A stretch of DNA of 64,000 bases. Source: Arthrobacter pascens. Its GTDB lineage: Bacteria; Actinomycetota; Actinomycetes; Actinomycetales; Micrococcaceae. Made by a program: the position numbers and the translations under genes. The notes under the pieces are model-generated. The model was not told the DNA's origin and did not search any database. It saw nothing but the letters and a program-made list of their open reading frames with translations. This document shows, in pieces, positions 26,882 through 35,400 of the stretch. The first letter of the stretch is position 1. Each line of letters opens with the position of its first letter. The DNA lies in assembly GCF_030815585.1 (NCBI RefSeq), contig NZ_JAUSWY010000001.1, positions 2,418,001 to 2,482,000 on the forward strand, given 5' to 3'.

Positions 26882-27670
26882 ATGTCCGAACTCGCAGGCA
26901 GGACCGCTATCGTCACGGGCGGAGTCACCAAAATAGGACAGGGCGTTGTTACTGCGCTCCGGGACGCGGGAGCCGCTGTGGTGGTTGCTGACATTGACCC
27001 CGACGGCGCAGCCAAGCTGAAGTCACTCGGAGATGGCATCTACTTCACGCACACCGACATTACTGATGACGCGGCCCTCTCCAGGCTCATCGACGGCACC
27101 GTGTCCGACCACGGTGGCCTGGACATCCTGGTTAATCTTGCTTGTACCTACACGGACGACGGTGCCGATTCGGGCAGGGATGACTGGTTGCAGGCACTCA
27201 ACGTCAACCTGGTCAGCGCCGTGATGGCAAGCAGGGCGGCCCGAGCACACCTCAAAGCGTCCAATCACGGTGCCATCGTCAATTTCACCTCCATCTCCAG
27301 CTCCATCGCCCAGACCGGACGTTGGCTTTACCCGGCCAGCAAGGCGGCCCTCGTCCAGATAACCCGGAGCATGGCTGTCGACTTTGCTGCCGACGGTATC
27401 CGGGTGAATTCGGTCAGCCCAGGCTGGATCTGGAGCAACATCATGGACACGCTCAGCCACGGAAATCTTGATAAGACGGACGCGGTGGCTGCCCCGTTCC
27501 ACGCCCTCAAGAGGGCTGGCCGGCCCGAGGAGGTCGGCGACGTCGTTGCTTTCCTCGCCAGTGACCGGGCCAGCTTCGTCACGGGCGCAGACTGGGCAGT
27601 GGACGGTGGCTACTCCGCGCTCGGCCCGGAACGCGCCGAAGAAACCATTCCCCTGCTCGCAGCCGAATAA
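26882..27670 (+). CDS. SDR family oxidoreductase (candidate dihydrodiol dehydrogenase)
   Basis: 262 residues of the classical short-chain dehydrogenase family. The NAD(P) loop TGGVTKIGQGVV, the catalytic serine in TSISSS, YPASK with tyrosine and lysine, and the SFVTGADWAVDGGY end are all present. It is first in the operon with the StyA-type monooxygenases. In Acinetobacter indole clusters a comparable SDR (IifB) oxidises indole-2,3-dihydrodiol, so a similar step is likely here; the actual substrate is inference. The ATG at 26882 is preferred to a TTG 15 bases upstream. Confidence 0.87.
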   Translation: MSELAGRTAIVTGGVTKIGQGVVTALRDAGAAVVVADIDPDGAAKLKSLGDGIYFTHTDITDDAALSRLIDGTVSDHGGLDILVNLACTYTDDGADSGRDDWLQALNVNLVSAVMASRAARAHLKASNHGAIVNFTSISSSIAQTGRWLYPASKAALVQITRSMAVDFAADGIRVNSVSPGWIWSNIMDTLSHGNLDKTDAVAAPFHALKRAGRPEEVGDVVAFLASDRASFVTGADWAVDGGYSALGPERAEETIPLLAAE

Positions 27671-27693
27671 CCCTAAAGACAAGGCAAAAAATC

Positions 27694-28935
27694 ATGACAC
27701 AGCGCCACATCACCATCGTCGGAGCGGGCCAGTCAGGTCTGCAGTTGGGAATCGGGCTCCTTGACGCCGGCTACCAAGTGACGACAGTATCCAACCGCAC
27801 GGCCGAAGAAATTCACGACGGCAAGGTCTCTTCCAGCCAGTGCATGTTCCACGACTCCCTTGAGCACGAAAGGCAGCTGGGGCTGGATTTCTGGTCCTAC
27901 GCCCCACAGGTCGAGGGAATCTCCTTCACTGTCCCCCACCCGGAACTGCCCGGCGAAAAGGCCATCAGCTGGGCTTCCCGCCTGGACAACCCTGCGCAGT
28001 CCATTGACCAACGCGTCAAATTTCCGAAGTTCATGGAGGAGTTTGTAGCTCGGGGAGGCGAACTGATCTTCGAAGACGCCGGCATCGAAGACCTTGAGCG
28101 ATACACCCAGAATTCCGACCTTGTCATCGTTGCCGCCGGCAAGGGCGAGATCGCCCAGCTCTTCACCCGGGACGCCGTGCGCAGCACGTATGACGCCCCG
28201 CAGCGCGCCCTGGCCTTGACGTATGTCAATGGGCTGGCACCGAGGGCCGAATTTTCCGCTGTTTCCTTCAACGTGATCCCGGGGGTTGGCGAGTACTTCG
28301 TCTTTCCCGCCCTGACCACGACAGGGCCCTGCGAAATCATGGTCTTCGAAGGCATCCCCGGCGGTCCCATGGACTGCTGGAAGGGTCTCACGGCGGACGA
28401 GCACTTGCAGACCTCCAAGGACATCCTCACCAAATACCTGCCGTGGGAGGCCGCCCGCGCAACCGACGTGGAAATAACCGACAAAAACGGCTTCCTCCAG
28501 GGCCGGTTCCCTCCCACGGTCCGCCACCCCATTGCTACTCTGCCCAGCGGCCGAAACGTTCTTGGGCTGGCCGACGTCGTGGTCCTCAACGACCCAATAA
28601 CCGGCCAGGGATCCAACAACGCCAGCAAGTGTGCAGCCTCATACCTGCAGAGCATTCTCGAACAGGGCGATGACGCCTTCGACGCGGCGTTCATGCAGGC
28701 CAGCTTCGAACGGTACTGGAAGTACGCCCAGCACGTTGCCCAATGGACGAACGGCCTCTTGGCGCCGCCGCAGCCGCACATGCTCGAGGTTCTGGGCGCA
28801 GCCGGTCAGTCCCCGGAGATCGCCCACCGCTTTGCCAACGGGTTCAACAACCCGCCGGACTTCCAGGAGTGGTTCATGTACCCGGACAAGGCAGCTGCAT
28901 ATCTCGCCAGGGCCAGTGCCACGAATGCTTCCTAA
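27694..28935 (+). CDS. StyA-type FAD-dependent monooxygenase (StyA1-like; probable indole/styrene monooxygenase)
   Basis: 413 residues, group E flavoprotein monooxygenase. The FAD fold ITIVGAGQSGLQLGIGLL starts at residue 5; SSSQCMFHDSL, AQSIDQRVKFPKFMEEF and NDPITGQGSNNASK are signature stretches of styrene and indole monooxygenase oxygenase subunits. It epoxidises the C=C bond of indole or styrene using reduced FAD. No separate StyB follows; the reductase domain is on the next gene, as in the StyA1/StyA2B arrangement described in Rhodococcus opacus. No styrene-oxide isomerase or phenylacetaldehyde dehydrogenase is nearby, which favours indole. AAGG lies 10 bases before the ATG. Confidence 0.9.
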   Translation: MTQRHITIVGAGQSGLQLGIGLLDAGYQVTTVSNRTAEEIHDGKVSSSQCMFHDSLEHERQLGLDFWSYAPQVEGISFTVPHPELPGEKAISWASRLDNPAQSIDQRVKFPKFMEEFVARGGELIFEDAGIEDLERYTQNSDLVIVAAGKGEIAQLFTRDAVRSTYDAPQRALALTYVNGLAPRAEFSAVSFNVIPGVGEYFVFPALTTTGPCEIMVFEGIPGGPMDCWKGLTADEHLQTSKDILTKYLPWEAARATDVEITDKNGFLQGRFPPTVRHPIATLPSGRNVLGLADVVVLNDPITGQGSNNASKCAASYLQSILEQGDDAFDAAFMQASFERYWKYAQHVAQWTNGLLAPPQPHMLEVLGAAGQSPEIAHRFANGFNNPPDFQEWFMYPDKAAAYLARASATNAS

Positions 28936-28994
28936 CCGCCGTCTCCCCGCCACGTACAGCTCATGGGGCAATACATCCACGAAAGAAGTTTGAA

Positions 28995-30743
28995 ATGCGT
29001 AAAATCGCAATTGTCGGCGCCGGTGAATCGGGCGCCCAGCTCGCTCTGGGGCTTCAGCGTGGCGGCTACGCGATCACCCTTTTCTCCGACCGCTCCGCCG
29101 CACAGATCCGCACCGGCAGGGTTATGTCCAGTCAGTGCATGTTTGGCACGGCCCTGGCGGCGGAGGAACAGCTGAGTCCTGCGCTTACCGGTATCTACGA
29201 GAGCGGCCCGGTCCCCGCAATCAACCGCATCAGTATGCGGGTGTCCGTGGAATCACCCGAAGCTCCAACGGAGTGGGAGGCATCGCTGGACACCCCGGCG
29301 CATTCCATCGACCAGCGCATCAAGAGCGCCGCCTGGATTGAGACGTTTATCTCAGCGGGCGGGGACTTCCGCATAGAGAAGGTCTCGGCCCGGATGCTCG
29401 AAGAACTTACGCGCGACTATGAGCTCGTCGTAGTAAGTACGGGGAAAGGCGAGCTTGGCCAGGTCTTTCCCCGGGACAAATCAAAGTCCCCGTTTGACCG
29501 GCCCCAGAGAGTCCTCGCGCTGAATTATGTAACCGCAGGGAACCAGCTCCCGGGAGCATCCCAGGACAGCACTGACGGCATCCGCATGTCGATGGTGCCA
29601 GGCGTGGGAGAGTTCTTCACTTTCCCGGGCCTCACGGTGTCCGGCCCCTGCCAGATGATGGTCTTTGAAGGGGTAGTCGGCGGCCCGATGGACTGCTGGA
29701 CGGACATCACCACCCCCCAGGACCAGCTGGAGCGCTCCCTTGAGATTCTCAATGAATACTTTCCCCACGAATCCGAAAACTTCGCGGGGGCCAGCCTGAC
29801 AGACGAGGGCGCCACCCTCCTGGGCCGTATCACGCCGACGGTCCGGTCCGCGGTGGGTCAGCTGGCCAATGGCGGCCTCGTATTTGGTGTCGGGGACGCT
29901 GTCGTCCTGAACGACCCGCTGACCGGGCAAGGATCGAATAACGCGACCATGGCCGCCCGCTACTATCTGGACTCCATACTCCGCAGGGGAAACGAGACAT
30001 TTGACCAGGCCTGGATGGAACGAACATTCGACGAATTCTGGCGTGGCTGGGGACAGTGGGCCGTGGCCTGGACCAACGACATGCTCAAGCCCCGGCGGGA
30101 ACACCAGCTGGCCATTTTCAGCGATGCCGTGGAGCACCCGGCCCTGGCCGCCAGCGTCGTCAACGGCTTCGACGACCCGCGGACGTTCTTCCCCTGGTGG
30201 TTCGACTCCGCCGCTGCCGCCGAATTCGTAGAGGCCAAAAAGGAAGAAGACTCTGCAGCCTTTGACATCCGGGATTTCAGAGCGGCACTCGGACAGTTCG
30301 CAACAGGCGTCACCGTCATCACCACACGTGCACCGGACGGACGGAAAGTCGGCATGACAGCAAATTCCTTCACGTCCGTTTCCATGGAACCACCTCTGGT
30401 CCTCTGGTGCCCCAGCAAAAGGGCAGCCAGCCTGATCGACTTTGAGGAATCGACCCACTTCGCCATCAATGTTCTGGCCAGCGACCAACACGTGCTGTCA
30501 CGGCAGTTCGCGACGCCCTCCGAGGACAAGTTCGCGGGAGCGGAAGTAGTAGAGGGTATTGCGGGTGTCCCTGTCCTGAAGGGTGCCGTTGCCACGTTCC
30601 AATGCAGGACCGTCGCACGCCATGACGCAGGAGACCACGTGATCTATATCGGCGAAGTCGAGAAGTACGAGGGCACGGGAGGGGCGCCACTGGTCTTCCA
30701 CCGTGGCAAGTACCACGCAACTGCCAGCCACCCGGACTTCTGA
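28995..30743 (+). CDS. styA2B: StyA-StyB fusion monooxygenase/flavin reductase (StyA2B type)
   Basis: 582 residues. Residues 1 to about 415 are a second StyA domain (IAIVGAGESGAQLALGL, SSQCMFGTAL, NDPLTGQGSNNATM). Residues about 422-582 are a StyB-type flavin reductase (FRAALGQFATGVTVITTRAP, GMTANSFTSVSMEPPLV, ATFQCRTVARHDAGDHVIYI). The fusion lets the protein make its own reduced FAD and also supply the adjacent StyA1. Such self-sufficient fusions are known from actinobacteria and convert styrene and indole, the latter to indigo precursors. The ATG at 28995 follows GAAAGAAG and fits the paralogue's start; a long open frame upstream is overlap with the previous gene. Confidence 0.92.
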   Translation: MRKIAIVGAGESGAQLALGLQRGGYAITLFSDRSAAQIRTGRVMSSQCMFGTALAAEEQLSPALTGIYESGPVPAINRISMRVSVESPEAPTEWEASLDTPAHSIDQRIKSAAWIETFISAGGDFRIEKVSARMLEELTRDYELVVVSTGKGELGQVFPRDKSKSPFDRPQRVLALNYVTAGNQLPGASQDSTDGIRMSMVPGVGEFFTFPGLTVSGPCQMMVFEGVVGGPMDCWTDITTPQDQLERSLEILNEYFPHESENFAGASLTDEGATLLGRITPTVRSAVGQLANGGLVFGVGDAVVLNDPLTGQGSNNATMAARYYLDSILRRGNETFDQAWMERTFDEFWRGWGQWAVAWTNDMLKPRREHQLAIFSDAVEHPALAASVVNGFDDPRTFFPWWFDSAAAAEFVEAKKEEDSAAFDIRDFRAALGQFATGVTVITTRAPDGRKVGMTANSFTSVSMEPPLVLWCPSKRAASLIDFEESTHFAINVLASDQHVLSRQFATPSEDKFAGAEVVEGIAGVPVLKGAVATFQCRTVARHDAGDHVIYIGEVEKYEGTGGAPLVFHRGKYHATASHPDF

Positions 30744-30759
30744 CAGGACTGACCAAGAC

Positions 30760-32337
30760 ATGGAACCACCGGAAGAAATCGCAATTATCGGCTCGGGCAT
30801 CAACTCATTGGTCGCAGCGGCTGAACTCGCCCTCGTCGGCAAGCGAGTATGCATCATCGAACGCAGGGACCGTCTGGGCGGATTCATCCATTCCTCCGAA
30901 AGGACCCTACCGGGCTTCATTCACGACACGTTCTCGTCCTGGCATCCCCTCTTTGTTTCCGGAGCCGCGTACAAAGTGCTCGGTCAGGAACTCCATGCAC
31001 GTGGTCTGGAGTACTGCAATTCGGAAAGCGCCGTCACAGCCAGCGTGGCTGCGGATCCCGTTACAGGTGAACACCGTGTGGTCATTGCTAACCGGGATCC
31101 GCAGCTCACCGCTTCAACGATGAAAACACCTGGTGACAATGAGGCCTATCAGGCGATGCTTGCGGACTTGGGTCGGAATGCAGACACTGTTTTCGGTGCA
31201 TTCGGCGCGGAACTCCGCTCACTCAAGGAAGTCGCAAAAATTGCTTTTAGTGCCCTCCGCAGAGGGAAGATCAAAGACAATGAGGCGTTCCTGCGCGACT
31301 CGGTAATGAGCGGTCGCAACTACCTCCGAAGCCGTTTTCGAGGCTGGGAAACCGACCAGCTCTGGTCCCCATGGCTGCTCCACGCGGGCCTTGGCCCGGA
31401 CCAGGCCACCGGTGGTGTGATGCTGCCGGTCATGGCCATGAGCATGCACACCTTCGGACTTCCTGTTGTGAAGGGCGGCTCTTCGAACATTGTCAGTGCG
31501 TTCGAGTCCCTGCTGAAGGACAGCGGCGTGCGCATCATGCTGGATACCGACGTGGAGAAGATCCTCGTCAACGCCGGAAGAGTCGTGGGCCTTCAGACAT
31601 CCCAAGGGACAGTGAACGCCGGGACTGTCTTGGCCAACGTATCCCCACAGGCTTTGTACGGAAGTCTGCTCGATGAAGCACCGCCTCAGGCGGTAGCCGC
31701 CGCTGAGCGGTACCAGAACGGCCGCGGGGCCATGCAGATTCATCTTGCCCTGGACAAACCAGTCGAATGGCTGGATACGAGGCTGAACTCCGTCCCATTG
31801 GTTCATCTGAGCAGCGGTTCAGACAGCACAGGGATTGCCTGCGCTCAGGCAGAGGCGGGCCTCCTGCCGACTGATCCAACAGTGGTCGTCGGTCAGCAAT
31901 CGGTACTGGACCCTTCCAGGGCGCCGGAGGGCAAAGCGACGCTCTGGCTTCAACTGCAGGAGGTTCCCTTTTCCCCTGTCGGGGATGCCGCGGGCCTGCT
32001 GCCTGTCGAGGCAGGCTGGTCCGAGGATCTGAAATTGCACTTCATGGAACGCATCCTGGAGAAGCTGGAACGATTCGCGCCCGGCACCCGGACGTCTGTG
32101 CTGGCTTGGGACATCCTGGCTCCCACCGACCTGCTCCGCGAGAATGTGAATGCGGTCAAAGGCGATCCCTACGGCGGTTCGGCTGAACTCTTTCAGAACC
32201 TCCTCTGGCGTCCATTCCCCCAGGCCGCCAACCATAGGACGGCCATCAAGGGGCTATGGCATATCGGCGCCTCCACCCACCCGGGTCCTGGACTCTCAGG
32301 TGGATCCGGTCACATGATTGCGCAAAAGCTTATCTGA
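30760..32337 (+). CDS. NAD(P)/FAD-dependent oxidoreductase (phytoene desaturase/amine oxidase type)
   Basis: 525 residues. The N-terminal FAD fold IAIIGSGINSLVAAAELAL is followed by ERRDRLGGFIHSS, and the C-terminal GASTHPGPGLSGGSGHM is the closing FAD loop of phytoene-desaturase-like enzymes. It starts 16 bp after the StyA2B stop, so it belongs to the monooxygenase operon and could act on an unstable product such as an indoline or oxindole. This role is inference; no characterised homologue in indole breakdown is known to me. A paralogue is cut by the left edge (1-1207), with the last part of the shared region nearly identical. Confidence 0.85.
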   Translation: MEPPEEIAIIGSGINSLVAAAELALVGKRVCIIERRDRLGGFIHSSERTLPGFIHDTFSSWHPLFVSGAAYKVLGQELHARGLEYCNSESAVTASVAADPVTGEHRVVIANRDPQLTASTMKTPGDNEAYQAMLADLGRNADTVFGAFGAELRSLKEVAKIAFSALRRGKIKDNEAFLRDSVMSGRNYLRSRFRGWETDQLWSPWLLHAGLGPDQATGGVMLPVMAMSMHTFGLPVVKGGSSNIVSAFESLLKDSGVRIMLDTDVEKILVNAGRVVGLQTSQGTVNAGTVLANVSPQALYGSLLDEAPPQAVAAAERYQNGRGAMQIHLALDKPVEWLDTRLNSVPLVHLSSGSDSTGIACAQAEAGLLPTDPTVVVGQQSVLDPSRAPEGKATLWLQLQEVPFSPVGDAAGLLPVEAGWSEDLKLHFMERILEKLERFAPGTRTSVLAWDILAPTDLLRENVNAVKGDPYGGSAELFQNLLWRPFPQAANHRTAIKGLWHIGASTHPGPGLSGGSGHMIAQKLI

Positions 32338-32470
32338 CCCACTATCCCTACGCTGCCGGCTGCGTACTGTGATACTAAGAATGAACAGTGCGCTGTTGCA
32401 CTGTTGAGATGCCACCGGGATGCTCTTGAGGTACTCATGCAACTAGTCCATAGGGTCATTCTCTCCGGCG

Positions 32471-35400
32471 GTGAGCGGACGTCCCGGCTCCTGCCGCCTA
32501 GGTCCTGTCGTGCCAACGGTTGAATTTTCGGGAACGGCGGTCCCGCCGGCGGATTTCCTTGCCGCCTACTACGATGAGGTGCCGAGTGAAGACCGGGAAC
32601 CTTACGAAACCGGGCGGCTGGAATCCCGGGCTGTTGCCCACTTCCGCTCGGGCCTGACCCGAACCCCTGGTGCTGAAGCCTGGGTCGGGCTGATTCCGGA
32701 CAAGGACAGTACGGTTCTCGGTGTGGTCACCGATGATGCGCCGTTCATGGTGGATTCCGTGCTCGCTGAGGTAACGCGACGGGGCCTGGGCATACATCTG
32801 GTCGTCCATCCGACCTTTTCCGTGGTCCGGGATCCTAGTGGCCGGCTCACCGCAATCAATCCAGCCACCCCGCAAGCGGAATCGCGGGTTGAGTCCTGGA
32901 TCTCCGTGGAGATTGGCGATTTGCTGCGCTCCGAGAATGCTGAAGCTCTGCTGGACGGAATCCGTCGGGTGATCTCCGAAGTTCGACTGGTCGTGTCGGA
33001 CCGGCAGAAGATGCGACGCAAGGCCGTCGACGTCGCCGAAGCCTTGCCTGATGTCCCTGCGGAACGGGCAGGACACGGCATTGAAATAGCGCGCAGTCTC
33101 CTTCGGTGGCTCACCAGCAACCACTTCGTCTTCATCGGATACAGGGAATACGAGCTGATTCGTGGACCGTCGGAAGACCATCTCAGGGCGGTGGAGGGAA
33201 CCGGCCTGGGGATCCTCAGCCACGGCGATTCCAGACCGCGCCGGCTGACAGAGACTGCGAGGAAGTCGCTCCGCCGACCCCCGGCCTTTGTCGTGACCAA
33301 GGCGAATTCGAAGTCCACTGTCCACCGGGACGCCCATCTGGACTACATCGGGATCAAGACGTACGACACCGCAGGCGAGGTCACCGGTGAACACCGGTTT
33401 CTGGGCCTCTTTACCTCCAGTGTCTACAACGGTCCCGTTGATGACATGCCGGTTGTCGCGGACAAGATCCGGGCCGTGATTGCGCAGAGCGGCTTGGTTC
33501 GGACCAGCTACTCCGGAAGGCACCTCATATCCATCCTGGAGACCTATCCACGCGATGAACTGTTCCAGATCGGCGTCGGCGACCTGTGCCAAAAGACTTT
33601 GCAAATCATGCGTATGCAAGAGCGCAGGCGCTCCCGCGTATTCTTGCGGGCCGACAGCTATGGGCGGTTCGTGACGGCTCTGGTCTATTTGCCTCGGGAC
33701 CGTTACAACACCTCCGTGCGCATCCGGGTGGAACAGGACCTGCGCCAGGTATTCGCCGCCGTCGACGTCGAGCACGAGGCGCGCGTAACGTCGTCGGCCC
33801 TGGCCCGAATCTTTTTTACCGTATGGCTTCCCCCCGGTGAAATCCCGTCTGTTGCTGAGGCAGACCTTGAACGACGTGTTAGCCGGGCTGTACGGTCCTG
33901 GCCCGAAGGAGTCCTCGACGGTCTCCGGGAAATCCACCCGGGGCCGGAAGCGGAAACGCTATCCAAACGCTGGGGTGAAGCTTTTCCTGCAGAGTATCGG
34001 GTCCAATACAGCGTTGAGGACGCACGGGCGGACATCACGCGGCTGGAACAGCTCGACGGCGGCGGTCCCGAATCGGCCGCGCGGCTGTACGTCGACCCCC
34101 GGCAGCCGGGGCGCCCGGAGGGGCACGGACGGATGCGCCTGTACCTCCGCGAACCGGAAAGCCTCACCCACATCCTTCCTTTCTTCGAGCACCTCGGACT
34201 GGAAGTGCTTGAGGAGCGCCCCTACGAAATTGTTGATTCAGGGTCCCGGACATTCTTTCTGTACGATCTCTCGGTTCGCTATCCAGTGGAGTCTTCCGGG
34301 CCCCAGGCTCTGGCTCTGGTCCCGGATGCCTTCAGCGCCGCTCTCACCGGTCTGGCCGAGTCCGACCTGCTCGACCGCCTGGTTCTTCGCCAGGGCTTCC
34401 CATGGCGGATAGTGTCACTGCTCCGCAGCTATGCCAAGTATTGGCGTCAGCTCGGGACGTCCCATTCCTTCGATTTCATGGCTTCCACGCTGCTGGCGCA
34501 TCCTTTGGTGACAAGGGAACTCGTTACGCTGTTCTCTGCCAAATTCGACCCGGATCTGTATGGCGCCGACCGGGAATGGAGAGTGCGAAAGGCCGACGCC
34601 GCGGTGACGGAGGCCGTTTCGGCCGTGCCCACACTGGACGCTGGTTTTGTTCTGGAGACGTTTGCTTCCCTGATCCGGGCCACTGTGCGGACAAACTTCT
34701 ATCAGGACAAGGAGTACATCAGCACGAAGTTCGACCCGTCCGGGATCGAAGTGCTCCCCAAGCCCCGTCCCACGCACGAAGTGTGGGTGTATTCCCCGCG
34801 GATCGAAGGGGTTCACCTTCGCTTCGGCAAGACCGCCCGCGGCGGACTCCGCTGGTCCGACCGAAAGGAAGATTTCCGGACCGAAGTCATGGGGCTGGTC
34901 AAGGCGCAGGCCGTCAAGAACGCCGTCATCGTCCCTGACGGGGCCAAGGGCGGCTTCTTCTCCAAGGCGGCCGCAGGGCTGGCTGGCCGGGAACTGCTTC
35001 TGGCAGAGGGCCAGGAGTGCTACCGAATCTTCATCCGGGGACTCCTCGATGTCACCGACAACATCCGTTTTGAGGAACGCGGCCAGTCCACCATCCCGCC
35101 GCCGCGCGTGGTGCGATATGACGGCGACGACCCGTACCTTGTCGTAGCCGCTGACAAGGGCACCGCCGCCTTCTCCGACATCGCGAACGGCGTGGCCGGA
35201 AGCTACGACTACTGGCTCGGCGATGCCTTCGCCTCCGGCGGCTCGGTGGGGTACGACCACAAACGGATGGGAATCACCGCCCGGGGTGCCTGGGAATCCG
35301 TAAGAAGTCACTTCAGCGAAATCGGCATCGACCCGCAGGCTTCGGATTTCACAGCGGCCGGCATTGGAGACATGAGCGGCGACGTCTTCGGAAACGCCAT

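Noticed and set aside
27694..30743. Styrene degradation operon
   Set aside because: No styrene-oxide isomerase or phenylacetaldehyde dehydrogenase in the window.
32498..33937. Minus-strand frame of 479 codons inside the glutamate dehydrogenase
   Set aside because: Antisense shadow of a clear 1588-residue gene; no start signal or recognisable domain.
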